This document shows positions 10,543 through 19,621 of a DNA stretch of 64,000 bases, piece by piece. Origin of the DNA: Tunicatimonas pelagia. Lineage in GTDB: Bacteria > Bacteroidota > Bacteroidia > Cytophagales > Cyclobacteriaceae. Numbering within the stretch: position 1 is the stretch's first letter; each line of letters starts with the position of its first letter. Below the pieces are notes generated by a model. That model did not search any database and was not told the DNA's origin. It saw only the letters and a list, made by a program, of their open reading frames with translations. The position numbers were made by a program, and so were the translations under genes. The stretch lies in the NCBI RefSeq assembly GCF_030506325.1, contig NZ_CP120683.1, forward strand, positions 1,054,001 to 1,118,000, given 5' to 3'.

Positions 10543-12345
10543 ATGAAATTAACGAATAGAGGTATATCGTGGATGGTGTTATTGACTATCTGTTTAGTAC
10601 ACGCAACCGCTTGCAAAAATACCGACGATGTTGGTAACCCTGATAACGAAACTGAAGAAGATAAACTGAACGAGCTAACAATCACCATACCGCCCGGCGG
10701 TAATAGTTGGGTGGTAAACCGCGTTGAGGAAAATAGCTCTGTAATCACTGAGTCGGGAATTCACAATTGGACAGAACTTAATAGCGTTATTCGCACGTAT
10801 TTTAAAACTTCAACAACGGGCGATTTGTACATTGGCTTAAATATGAAAGTACCATCCGGAACGTCGGTTGTCCGGGTCACGGTAGGGCAGCAGTCAGAAG
10901 AAATTAGTGTTTCGGGAGAAGAGTACACCACCCACTACGTAGGCACGTTCAAAATTGCAGAACCTGGTTATCACTTCATAGAGATACAGGGTGTTAGCAA
11001 GGAAGGCACTTATGTTGGTGATATCGATAACATCTTGATCGGAGGTGAAGCTACTACGGGCGAAACGACATTTGTTAAAGACGATTTCTACTTCGGTAGA
11101 AGGGGGCCATCGGTACACCTCAGATACGAGATGCCCGAAAACAAAGATGTACAGTGGTTTTACAATGAAGTAACGGTACCGGAAGGTGAAGATGTAGAAG
11201 GTTCTTTCTTTATGGCCAATGGCTTTGGGCAGGGATACTTCGGAATGCAGGTAAATTCTGAGAGCGAAAGAAGGATTTTGTTCTCGGTTTGGAGTCCGTA
11301 CAATACCCAAAACCCGGATGATATACCCGATGAATATAAGATTATCTTGCTAGGAAAAGGAAATGATGTAGTAACCGGAGAGTTCGGGAATGAAGGCTCA
11401 GGCGGACAGAGCTACCTTCGGCATAACTGGCAAGCAGGAAACACCTATCAATTCTTGTTAAAAGGCGAACCCTCGAACAACAACTCTACCGATTTTACGG
11501 CTTACTTTTTTGCCCCCGAAGCGGGTGAGTGGAAGCTAATTGCCAGTTTCCGCCGTCCCTTCACCAGCACCTACCTCACTGATCTTCATTCTTTTTTAGA
11601 AAACTTCAAACCGGAAACCGGATTCATATCCCGAAGGGGGCAGTACGCCAATCAGTGGGTATACGATACCGAGGGCACTTGGCATGAGATGAACAAAGCG
11701 ACGTTCACTGCGGATGCTACCGCCCGAAGTGGTGCCCGCTTAGATTATGCCGGAGGAGCAGACAGTGATATATTTTTTATGCAGAACTGTGGCTTTTTTG
11801 ATGAGAATACCGCGGTTGATACCGATCACGAAAGGGCGATCAGCGGAAATTTACCTGCCGTTGACTTTTCCCAGCTAGAAGTACCTTCCCTTCCCGAGCT
11901 ACCTACGTATCTTGATAAGACTAATTGGCAGGTGGTTGGGTTCAGCTCTGAAGAGACCGTAGGTGAAGGAGACAATGGGCGAGCATCTTTGCTCATTGAC
12001 CGTGACAATAGCACATACTGGCATTCCTGTTGGTCTACCTGCGACCAAACGTATGGCTATCCTCACGAGATTGTTGTTGACATGGCACAGCCGTATCAGG
12101 CAGATGGGTTTTCCTTCGTTCAACGAAACGGTTCGCGTAAAGTAGAGGATATAGAAATTTTGATAAGTAATGATAACAGCCAGTGGGAAAGCTTAGGTAA
12201 CTTTGTGCTGGAGCAAACTGCTTCGGTACAAGACGTGGCCCTGCCCGAAAGTAAAACGTTCAGATACTTTAAAGTGGTGTTCAACGCAGCCCACGATGAA
12301 GAACGATTTGCCTCTATGGCTGAAATAGGTATTTTTGCCCGATAA
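10543..12345 (+). CDS. DUF5077/DUF3472 lipoprotein with C-terminal F5/8 type C (discoidin) domain
   Basis: The start is set at the ATG at 10543, not the in-frame TTG at 10528, because it yields a lipoprotein signal with Cys24 (HATAC). Residues about 45-170 match a DUF5077-type beta-sandwich (TITIPPGGNSWVV). The central region matches DUF3472 (EVTVPEGEDVEGSFFMANGFGQGYFG; GFISRRGQYANQWVYD). The last 150 residues look like an F5/8 type C galactose-binding-like domain (ASLLIDRDNSTYWHSCWS; YPHEIVVDMAQPYQADGF). The architecture suggests a surface glycan-binding protein, possibly a lyase or hydrolase of an uncharacterised family. It is the last gene of the first SusCD cluster. The function is inferred from domain composition and context. 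Confidence 0.8.
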   Translation: MKLTNRGISWMVLLTICLVHATACKNTDDVGNPDNETEEDKLNELTITIPPGGNSWVVNRVEENSSVITESGIHNWTELNSVIRTYFKTSTTGDLYIGLNMKVPSGTSVVRVTVGQQSEEISVSGEEYTTHYVGTFKIAEPGYHFIEIQGVSKEGTYVGDIDNILIGGEATTGETTFVKDDFYFGRRGPSVHLRYEMPENKDVQWFYNEVTVPEGEDVEGSFFMANGFGQGYFGMQVNSESERRILFSVWSPYNTQNPDDIPDEYKIILLGKGNDVVTGEFGNEGSGGQSYLRHNWQAGNTYQFLLKGEPSNNNSTDFTAYFFAPEAGEWKLIASFRRPFTSTYLTDLHSFLENFKPETGFISRRGQYANQWVYDTEGTWHEMNKATFTADATARSGARLDYAGGADSDIFFMQNCGFFDENTAVDTDHERAISGNLPAVDFSQLEVPSLPELPTYLDKTNWQVVGFSSEETVGEGDNGRASLLIDRDNSTYWHSCWSTCDQTYGYPHEIVVDMAQPYQADGFSFVQRNGSRKVEDIEILISNDNSQWESLGNFVLEQTASVQDVALPESKTFRYFKVVFNAAHDEERFASMAEIGIFAR

Positions 12346-12432
12346 TCATTTAATAACCACCTGTCTGTTTACGTAGTCTGTTCAACTGCATTTAGCTAGA
12401 TAAGCGAACAGCTTCATGGCAAAAAGGTTAGT

Positions 12433-13095
12433 ATGGTAGATTATATGGACTCCTACATTACGACCTTTTTTTACGCGATAGATCTTTCAGGCACTTTTGT
12501 ATTTGCTATCAGTGGCACCCTTACCGCTTATCGTCGGCAAATTGATTTGTTTGGCGCAGGCGTTATTGCTTTGGTGACCGCTCTGGGTGGAGGAACTATC
12601 CGCGATATACTCATTGGTAGTTTGCCCGTAGGGTGGATGCAAGACTTACGCTATTTACTAGTAGTAGCCAGCGGTTTAACCACCGCCCTGGTGTTCAGGG
12701 GTTTTATACTAAAATTGTCTAAGACAATGTTCCTCTTCGATACGCTTGGTATCGGTTTGTTTACCGTGTTAGGATTACAGAAGACACTAGACTTAGGCTT
12801 ACACCCACTAATTGCGGTAATGATGGGTACAGTATCTGCGGTTTTTGGTGGACTGGTACGGGATTTACTCACTAACGAAGTACCGCTTGTTCTCCGCAAA
12901 GAGATATACGCCACGGCTTGTTTGCTGGGTGGTGTGCTGTTCTTATGCTTACGCTTTTTTGAAGTCCCCAGTCAGGTGAGCACCATAATTACTATACTTT
13001 TTATTTCGGGTATTCGGATTCTGGCCGTGTGGCGGGGGTGGCACCTTCCAGTGGCGGAAGAATTCAAAAAGAAACTGTTAAAAATAACTAAATGA
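12433..13095 (+). CDS. TRIC-type (UPF0126/YicG-like) cation channel family membrane protein
   Basis: The protein has 220 residues and about seven hydrophobic segments. It carries the duplicated family motif in two repeats: GGGTIRDILIG near residues 55-65 and GGLVRDLLTNE near residues 140-150. Bacterial TRIC proteins form homotrimeric channels in the inner membrane and conduct monovalent cations. The protein is a typical length for the family. The gene lies between the first glycan cluster and a GntR regulator and has no obvious functional link to either. It is rightward and may be read through from the DUF3472 gene 87 bp upstream, though no promoter or terminator is clear. Confidence 0.88.
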   Translation: MVDYMDSYITTFFYAIDLSGTFVFAISGTLTAYRRQIDLFGAGVIALVTALGGGTIRDILIGSLPVGWMQDLRYLLVVASGLTTALVFRGFILKLSKTMFLFDTLGIGLFTVLGLQKTLDLGLHPLIAVMMGTVSAVFGGLVRDLLTNEVPLVLRKEIYATACLLGGVLFLCLRFFEVPSQVSTIITILFISGIRILAVWRGWHLPVAEEFKKKLLKITK

Positions 13096-13287
13096 CCAAA
13101 CCAACATTATTGATAAATAAATTTCCTTCAAATGAGTTCCCCCCTCATAGTTTGTAAGCTGGTTTAGTAATTTACTTGACTAATGACAGAATGCTAAGCG
13201 TTATTTGTATATTAAACACGCAATATTATGAACTCTACAAAACACTAATAAATTATCAAGAATAATAATTTCACAGAGCCCCCCACA

Positions 13288-13929
13288 ATGGCGGACAAGA
13301 TAGAAATCCGCTTACAACAATATTTTAAGAAACATCAGCTCAAACCGGGAGACGCCATTCCCAAAGAAATAGAATTAGCTGAAGCCTTAGGAGTTAGTCG
13401 AAATGTAGTCCGGGAAGCTCTGAGCCGGTTCCGTATGTTGGGTATGGTTGAGTCCCGGAAAAAGCGAGGCATGATACTAGCAAATCCCGATGTTTTCGCT
13501 GCAATGGATCGAGTGCTCGATCCTCAAATTTTGGATGAAAAAACTATTGAAGAACTCTTCGAAATGCGCCTAGTTATTGAAATGGGAATTGCCGATTTAT
13601 TGTTCGCTAGAATTACAGATCAGGATATATTATCCCTTTTAACTATTGTAGAAAAGGAACGAAAGGCGGTGTCAGATGAGGTTCGAGTGCGCTGTGACAT
13701 GAATTTCCACGGTACGCTGTACGAAGTTGCTGGTAATAATCTGTTAAAACGATTTCAGAAGCTGTTAACTCCGGTATTTAACTACTATCGAGAGCTTGAG
13801 CAGCAATCGCGACGGATAGTTAGCCCAGTTACTCACCAGGATATTATCGATACACTAAAACAAGGAACTCCCGCCGACTATCGAGAAGCCATGCGGGAGC
13901 ACCTAAAGCCTAAGTTTGAGCGACTCTAA
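13288..13929 (+). CDS. FadR-subfamily GntR transcriptional regulator
   Basis: The protein has 213 residues. An N-terminal winged helix (residues about 1-70, with PGDAIPKEIELAEALGVSRNVVREALSRFRMLGMVESRKKRG) is followed by an FCD ligand-binding helical bundle (residues 80-205, with FEMRLVIEMGIADL and DMNFHGTLYEVAGN). FCD regulators commonly sense sugar acids or carboxylates and usually repress. The gene is convergent with the susD gene on the other strand, and the two stops overlap by 4 bp. It probably controls part of the sugar-acid island to its right, where GntR-like palindromes occur at 18715, 18764 and 31004. Which of the two GntR proteins in the window binds them is not resolved. Confidence 0.9.
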   Translation: MADKIEIRLQQYFKKHQLKPGDAIPKEIELAEALGVSRNVVREALSRFRMLGMVESRKKRGMILANPDVFAAMDRVLDPQILDEKTIEELFEMRLVIEMGIADLLFARITDQDILSLLTIVEKERKAVSDEVRVRCDMNFHGTLYEVAGNNLLKRFQKLLTPVFNYYRELEQQSRRIVSPVTHQDIIDTLKQGTPADYREAMREHLKPKFERL

Positions 13930-15632
13930 TCGTAGCCTTCGTTTTGGGTAAGCTCGGCTAATGTGTTGCGTTCAATCTCACTAAAGGGAATAGGCCATAA
14001 GTTATTGTGCGGTTCAATGGTCGCTCCTGCATAAGGGTTATATCGCTGAGTACGATCATACAGTAACCCTAAACGTGCTAAGGTTACCCGCCGGGGTTCT
14101 TCCATAAAGAGTTCACGCGCCCGCTCATCCAAAATCAGATCAATATCTGCTTCTCCCGCCGATACTGCACCAGCGTTAGCCCTTTCTCGCACAGCATTGA
14201 TGTCAGCAGCCGCAGCAGCTTGATCACCGGCTTTCAGGTAGGCTTCAGCTCTCAACAAATAGGTCTCGGCCAGACGAACTGCGTACCAGTCTAAGTAAGT
14301 ACGGCGAGCCGAACCGGCTAGTTCACCGGTAGCCTCGTCTTGAAACTCCGTATCATAGTGGTTGTTAATCATAGAGATTTTCAGAACAAAAGGGTAAAAG
14401 TACTGTAACGTGTCTTGCCGCTCACTGGAGCCTGCTACAAAATCCACGTAATTAGGATTGTTCATATCGATGGTATCCCCAAAAAATTCTGATTCGGGAT
14501 TGTCCACCACCCATCGGCGCAAAATATTGAAGTTTGAATTACGAATATCGCCTTCTTCTCCCTGCCACACCTCGTGGAAGTACAAATCGGTTGGCCGAAT
14601 GTAGCCCTGTCCCCGCCCACCGTGGTAGGTTGTAGGTCCCAGAAACAGCGCGTTACCATCGGTACCTTGGGCCCGATTGTACTGAGGACCAAGCGTACGC
14701 TCGTAGAAACGAGCATCGCCGTTAGGATCGCCGTACCCACCCGGGGTGTTATATTCTACTTGCATCACCCAAATGCCTTCAGTATTACCCGCCGAGCGAT
14801 TCTGATTATTCAACCGAAACAAATCCCAGTACACATCGCCGGGTTCATCAGCACGGGAGCCGAAGCGTTCAGTCATTAAAGCAAAATTAGGGTTGTCAAT
14901 CACCCGCGAGGCAGCATCAATAGCACCTTGATAATCTTCCAGGCTAATCAGGATTTCACTCAGCACGTGGTCAGCAGCCGCTTTGCTTAGTCGCCCGTCG
15001 GCATCTACCTCCGCCACTTCGGGTAGGCGTTCGCGGGCTAGTTCTAAATCAGCTTTTACTTGCTCGTATACCTTCTGCCGGGTGGCTCGGGTAAAATCGC
15101 GCTGGGGTTCAAGGGTTTCTTCGGTTACCAAGGGGACTCCACCGTAAAGGTGCCCTAAGTGACGGTACGCCCAAGCTCGGAAGAAATAGGCTTCGCCTAA
15201 TAGGGTTTGCTTGTTAGCTTCTTCATTAAAAGAAACTTCCTCAATACGGTTAATCACCACATTGGCGTTGTATACCATTTCGTACAGCTTCTCCCAACGC
15301 TCCTGCGGTACGCCCGACTGAGAGTTGATAATCCGGTAATCGCCAAAGCCATCAACTTCCGGATTACGACCGTGCATTGCTACATCAGTTCCCCAGATAA
15401 AGTGCGTAAAGAAGTTACCACTCGAGGTATTGTCGGCGTAGTAGCTACGAGCTTGGTTGTACAGTTGAAAGACAGCGGAAGCTACGTGCTCCGGCTCTAC
15501 AAAAGCATTCGATGGACTTAGAAAATCAAGAGGTTCTTCTCGTAAGATTTCATCTTCATTACAGGCCTGAGTCAGAAATACCCCCAGGCTCAATAGTAAT
15601 GTATATCGTAGTATTTTCATGTGATTATTCAA
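13926..15632 (-). CDS. SusD/RagB-type surface glycan-binding lipoprotein
   Basis: The protein has up to 568 residues. An N-terminal lipoprotein signal has its lipobox Cys at residue 24 counted from the first Met; an internal Met at residue 5 would give an equally good signal and may be the true start. SusD features include GEAYFFRAWAYRHLGHLYGG, the TPR-like helices, and the C-terminal LAETYLLRAEAYLKAGD, INAVRERANAG and DLILDERARELFMEE. It sits 6 bp downstream of the SusC gene in the same leftward operon. It ends in a 4-bp convergent overlap with the GntR gene, so no intergenic terminator exists between them. Confidence 0.95.
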   Translation of the reverse strand: MNNHMKILRYTLLLSLGVFLTQACNEDEILREEPLDFLSPSNAFVEPEHVASAVFQLYNQARSYYADNTSSGNFFTHFIWGTDVAMHGRNPEVDGFGDYRIINSQSGVPQERWEKLYEMVYNANVVINRIEEVSFNEEANKQTLLGEAYFFRAWAYRHLGHLYGGVPLVTEETLEPQRDFTRATRQKVYEQVKADLELARERLPEVAEVDADGRLSKAAADHVLSEILISLEDYQGAIDAASRVIDNPNFALMTERFGSRADEPGDVYWDLFRLNNQNRSAGNTEGIWVMQVEYNTPGGYGDPNGDARFYERTLGPQYNRAQGTDGNALFLGPTTYHGGRGQGYIRPTDLYFHEVWQGEEGDIRNSNFNILRRWVVDNPESEFFGDTIDMNNPNYVDFVAGSSERQDTLQYFYPFVLKISMINNHYDTEFQDEATGELAGSARRTYLDWYAVRLAETYLLRAEAYLKAGDQAAAAADINAVRERANAGAVSAGEADIDLILDERARELFMEEPRRVTLARLGLLYDRTQRYNPYAGATIEPHNNLWPIPFSEIERNTLAELTQNEGYD

Positions 15633-15638
15633 TGGAGG

Positions 15639-18600
15639 TTAAAAACTAAAGTTAATACCTAAGGTATAACTGCGTACCAGAGGCCGACCACCGCGGGTAA
15701 TGCCGTAGGGACTCCGAACGGTGCGTCCTCCTTCATTCAAGTCGCGCTCTGGCTCGGGGTCCCAACCTTTCCAGTCGGTAAAGGTGAGTAGATTGTTTCC
15801 GTTAATGAATACGTTCAAATTACGGATACCCATTTCTTCTAGCTTCGCTGAGTTAAAGTTATAGCCTAGCGATACGTTTTGTAGCCGGATGAAGCTACGC
15901 TGCCGGTAGGTGCGGAAGTTGATCGGCGGCTGATTTAACAGAGCCGGATATTCGGCATTCGGGTTATCAGGGGTCCAGAAATCCCACACCTTCGGAATAT
16001 TGTAGTAGGTGATAATATTATCTCTTCCGATGTAATCGATGTAGGGAGTATTGTTGCCGTAGTAAAAATCATTTCCTCCCTGAATGGAGTAAATGTACGC
16101 TTTGAGCGTCCAGTTCTGGTAGCGGAACTCATTGTTGAAGCTAAAGCGGTAGGACGGCTCACGATACCCTAGTATTCTGCGGTCGTTGATAGGGTCAATC
16201 GCATTGTCACCATTCTGGTTTTTAATTCGGTACTGTCCCGGACTGTAGCCATCGGGGATATCATTGCCAAACTGGTAGATACCATCGCTTTCAAATTCGT
16301 AAATAGCTCCAATTGGTTCGCCAATGAAGAGTCCACTGGCTACAATATCATCTTCCTGTCCGTCGCCATCATCGTCGCGCCCTAGCAGTGATACTATTTC
16401 GTTGCGATTGCGAGAGTAGTTGAACGAACTGTTCCACTGAAAATTGGAGGTTTTTACATTGACAGTATTGATGGTGAACTCAATACCGTGATTAGCAATC
16501 TCGCCTAGGTTCGTAAATACGGAAGAGAAACCTGTGATATCAGGAATATTAATCTGGTAAAGCAGATCATTCGTGCGAGTATTATAGTACTCAATATTTC
16601 CCGATATACGGTCCTTTACAATACCAAAATCCAGTCCCAGATTAAGTCCAGTGGTGGTCTCCCAACCTAGATCAGCATTCGCTAACGTAGTAATGTTTTG
16701 TCCAATCTCGGTACCCCCTCCGTCACCAAACACGTAGGCGGGTTGAGTAGCGATACGCGACAGGGTGGCGTATCGTCCCAGAGTACGATTACCGCTCACC
16801 CCGTAGGTAGCGCGCAGCTTTAAAAAGCTTAGCCACGGCAGACCGCTAGCAAAATTTTCTTCGCTAATAGCCCAACCAACCCCTACTGAAGGAAAGATAC
16901 CAGTTTTGTTGTTTTCACCAAAGCCGGAAAAACCGTCTCGCCGCACTGTTCCCGTTAGGGTATAGCGATCCATCAGACTATAATTGACCCGAGCCATAGA
17001 GTAGATCATATCCTCTTCCCAGGCATCCGAGAAGGTCTGCTGAAGTGTCCCTGCTTCTAGGCTGTTGTACCCTAATGCGCGATTAACAAATCCGATAGAG
17101 GTAGCTTCGTTGCTTTCGCTACGGCGACTTTCCCGGCCGTAGAGCAAGGTTACATCCAGGTTGTGAATATCACCGAACTGGTGCTTATAGGTCAGAATAT
17201 GGTCAAGCGTCCAGTCGTAGTTGGATCGGTTAAGCTTCCGGGCTTCTCCGGCAAAGTTTTGAGCCGAAGGATCAAAATTAAACTGCCGAGTTACTCGGTA
17301 GTTATTCGAGTAATTCACCCGGTAGCTAAGCCCTTCTACCCAGGGCACCTCTACTGTAGCGTACAGAATGCCCGAAAGACTTAACACTTTATCTAAGTTA
17401 TCTTCTTGTAGTGCAATGAGTGGGCTGGTACGTAATAAACCCGTAGGGAATAGCACTGGATCGCCGTTCTCATCGTACGGAATCGCCAAAGGTGGCATAT
17501 CGTAGCCATTACCTACACTAGGCTCACTGCCCGACAAATCATTGGCTGCTACAAAGGAATTGGTACCAATCGTCAGCCAATCAGTCAGAGAATTCTCAAA
17601 GTTCACTCGCCCCGTAATTCGTTGGTACTCATCATTGATTACCACGTCTTTCTGATCAGTATACGCTCCAGAGATGTAGTACCTTGACCGCTCGGAACCC
17701 CCGCTAATGCTCAAGGTGTGATTTTGTACTGATCCAGTTTGAGTAATCAAATCCCACCAGTCTACTCCGTTACCACTATTAAGTGCCTCTACCATTTCGG
17801 GCTCCATGTTACCCGCATCAGCCGGGTTGAAGTCCGGGTTGGGAGTCAGGAAATCTGGCTCCAAACGCGACTGTCGCCAGTAGAACTTCTCAAATAGTCC
17901 GATATATCCTTCAGTATCATAGTAATCGGGTACATGACCTGGGGTACGCAGTCCAAACGAACCGGAGTAATTGAATATGGGTTTACCCGAGTTATCTGCG
18001 CCAGATTTAGTAGTAACTAAAATAACTCCATTGGCCGCTTGTGAACCGTAAACTGCCGTAGAACTGGCATCCTTTAGCACGTCGATAGAGGCTACATCAT
18101 TGGTATTAATGTCCCGCAGATTGCCTCGGTAGATAATTCCGTCAACCACAATAAGTGGTTCTCCGCTACCTGATAGTGAGTTTTGCCCCCGAATGGAAAA
18201 GGAAGGGGTTTCACCGGCCTGGGTTTCTACCCCTACGTTAAGTCCGGGTACGTTACCCTGTAGACTTTGTAGAATGTTCGTATTGGGTTGCTCGGCTAGC
18301 GACTCTATATCAGCCCGTACAATCGCCCCAGTCAGATCTTTCTTCTGTTGAGTACCGTAGCCCACTACTACGATTTCTTGTAACGCCTGAATATCGGGCG
18401 ACAGATCAATGTTGATGGTACTTCTTCCGTTAATAGCCTCTTCAATCTTCTCGTAGCCAATAGAAGAAAAGACTAAAGTTTGTACTGAATTCGGTAGCGA
18501 CAGACTGTAGTTCCCGTCAGCATCGGTTATTGTACCAGTGGCTGTCCCTTTCGCCAGAATATTTACTCCCGGTAAAGGTTCATCACTCGACAAATCTGTA

Positions 18601-18683
18601 ACTCTTCCGGAAACAGTGATGTCTTGGGCAAATACACCAAAAGAAATACTACCGCTTATTAGGAGCAGTAAAAGGTTTCGCAT
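15639..18683 (-). CDS. SusC/RagA-type TonB-dependent outer-membrane transporter
   Basis: The protein has 1014 residues with a signal peptide ending near residue 20 (GVFAQD). A carboxypeptidase-regulatory-like domain (DEPLPGVNILAKGTATGTITDADG) follows. The plug contains EIVVVGYGTQQKKDLTGA and STAVYGSQAANGVILVTTKSG. The protein ends with a TonB barrel closing in NFSF. It pairs with the SusD gene immediately downstream. It lacks an STN domain, so control is more likely through a classical regulator: a GntR-like palindrome lies at 18715-18729, 32 bp upstream of the start codon. It is probably the importer for the substrate processed by the GH43, GH3 and sugar-acid enzymes to the right. Confidence 0.95.
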   Translation of the reverse strand: MRNLLLLLISGSISFGVFAQDITVSGRVTDLSSDEPLPGVNILAKGTATGTITDADGNYSLSLPNSVQTLVFSSIGYEKIEEAINGRSTINIDLSPDIQALQEIVVVGYGTQQKKDLTGAIVRADIESLAEQPNTNILQSLQGNVPGLNVGVETQAGETPSFSIRGQNSLSGSGEPLIVVDGIIYRGNLRDINTNDVASIDVLKDASSTAVYGSQAANGVILVTTKSGADNSGKPIFNYSGSFGLRTPGHVPDYYDTEGYIGLFEKFYWRQSRLEPDFLTPNPDFNPADAGNMEPEMVEALNSGNGVDWWDLITQTGSVQNHTLSISGGSERSRYYISGAYTDQKDVVINDEYQRITGRVNFENSLTDWLTIGTNSFVAANDLSGSEPSVGNGYDMPPLAIPYDENGDPVLFPTGLLRTSPLIALQEDNLDKVLSLSGILYATVEVPWVEGLSYRVNYSNNYRVTRQFNFDPSAQNFAGEARKLNRSNYDWTLDHILTYKHQFGDIHNLDVTLLYGRESRRSESNEATSIGFVNRALGYNSLEAGTLQQTFSDAWEEDMIYSMARVNYSLMDRYTLTGTVRRDGFSGFGENNKTGIFPSVGVGWAISEENFASGLPWLSFLKLRATYGVSGNRTLGRYATLSRIATQPAYVFGDGGGTEIGQNITTLANADLGWETTTGLNLGLDFGIVKDRISGNIEYYNTRTNDLLYQINIPDITGFSSVFTNLGEIANHGIEFTINTVNVKTSNFQWNSSFNYSRNRNEIVSLLGRDDDGDGQEDDIVASGLFIGEPIGAIYEFESDGIYQFGNDIPDGYSPGQYRIKNQNGDNAIDPINDRRILGYREPSYRFSFNNEFRYQNWTLKAYIYSIQGGNDFYYGNNTPYIDYIGRDNIITYYNIPKVWDFWTPDNPNAEYPALLNQPPINFRTYRQRSFIRLQNVSLGYNFNSAKLEEMGIRNLNVFINGNNLLTFTDWKGWDPEPERDLNEGGRTVRSPYGITRGGRPLVRSYTLGINFSF

Positions 18684-18714
18684 GAGATTGAAGGTTTAGG
18701 TGATAGATAGGACA

Positions 18715-18729
18715 ATATGTTGGACATAT
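18715..18729. promoter_or_regulatory. GntR-like operator upstream of leftward susC
   Basis: ATATGT-TGG-ACATAT is an inverted repeat with 6-bp arms around a 3-bp centre. It lies 32-46 bp upstream of the susC start and resembles the half-site spacing of the motif at 18764-18776 and 31004-31016 (TATGTnnnACATA). Binding by one of the two FCD-GntR regulators is inferred. Confidence 0.55.
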
Positions 18730-18760
18730 AAGAATGCTAGTAAATCTAAAAAAATATTAT

Positions 18761-18780
18761 TATTATGTCCTACATATTAA
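18761..18780. promoter_or_regulatory. GntR-like operator overlapping a rightward promoter
   Basis: The core TATGTCCTACATA (18764-18776) is an inverted repeat inside a 20-bp stretch that recurs with one substitution at 31001-31020. A TAnnTTG element (TACTTTG, 18793-18799) lies 32 bp after its first base and fits a Bacteroidota -7 box. The operator would then cover the -33 region, as expected for a repressor site. The promoter reads into the enolase/TRAP remnants and then the GH43 operon. Confidence 0.6.
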
Positions 18781-18856
18781 AAAATTATTTTCTACTTTGT
18801 CTTATCTGCACTTTAGATTGACAAATACCAAATACTAAGCACCTCAAACAACACTA

Positions 18857-19116
18857 ATGAAAATTACGTCAGTGAATACTAAACTATACCAATGGCAAGG
18901 CTCAACTAAAACTGACGATAGTTACCACGGTATTAGTAATGCAGGTATGTGCCCAGATGTTACCCAGCAAATTATTGATGCTAAGTTAGCTCCGCTGCTC
19001 ACCGATGAGAACCCACTCAATACGGAGTATCTCTTCAAAAAATGTACTAATCTACGGCCGTAAGGGAGCAGTGCTGGCTGCCATCAGTGCGGTAGACGAC
19101 TGGTAGGTTTCTGCGA
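18857..19116 (+). pseudogene. Enolase-superfamily (mandelate racemase-like) N-terminal remnant
   Basis: A start codon opens a frame of 68 residues beginning MKITSVNTKLYQWQG, typical of the capping-domain start of mandelate racemase/muconate-lactonising family dehydratases. After the stop at 19061-19063 the next frame reads RKGAVLAAISAVDDW before another stop. This is the conserved helix that normally continues into ALWD in this family. The pieces therefore come from one gene broken by a deletion and frameshift, with the catalytic barrel lost. It sits directly behind an operator-promoter and before a TRAP remnant, so a former sugar-acid operon has decayed here. An intact but different family member occurs at 34220-35410. 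Confidence 0.75.
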
Positions 19117-19161
19117 TCAGCTCGTGTAATTAGGAGGAGGCGACCTCTCACCGAGACCACT

Positions 19162-19533
19162 TTGTTAATTCATTGGATATTAGTACTAATATTTCTGAAC
19201 GGCCGACTACTGTTGATTGAAATATTCATAGATGCCGAACCGGGATTACAGATTGTAGTACTAGTGCTTCTCCCAATCAGCGAAGCAATTGGCATGTACA
19301 GCAGGTTAGCCGCGGTGCATTTCGGAGTATTGGTTGTTTCAAATATGATCATCGGTCTGGTAACCCTATCGGTAGGATCTACTCCATTCGTTGCTAGTGC
19401 TGTAAGTGGGGCAACTGTTGCTCAGATGGTGCCTTACGTACTTCGTTTTCTGTTAGTGATAATGCTCACCCAACTGATTATTACCTATTATCCACCCATC
19501 ACCACCTTTTTGCCTTCGTTGATGGGTAAGTAG
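19162..19533 (+). pseudogene. TRAP transporter large permease (DctM-like) C-terminal remnant
   Basis: An open frame of about 123 codons without a good start encodes a hydrophobic sequence. It matches the last part of DctM-type TRAP permeases: IFIDAEPGLQIVVLVLLPI, then HFGVLVVSNMIIGLVT, then the terminal YYPPITTFLPSLMGK. Intact DctM proteins are about 430 residues, so at least two thirds are missing. TRAP systems import organic and sugar acids with a substrate-binding protein and a small permease, neither of which remains here. Together with the enolase-superfamily remnant just upstream, this records the loss of an earlier acid-uptake operon, with the SSS symporter at 21283 as a possible replacement. 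Confidence 0.8.
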
Positions 19534-19621
19534 GCTAAGTGTAGTACTTCCTAAAGAGTTTAGACCAGCTATTCAATAGCTTAGCCTTGCTTTTACCGAA
19601 TCTTTTTCACAAACTAGCATT

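Noticed and set aside
18857-19063. A 68-residue gene starting MKITSV
   Set aside because: It is the truncated start of an enolase-superfamily gene whose next helix continues in another frame; it is listed as a pseudogene instead of a gene.
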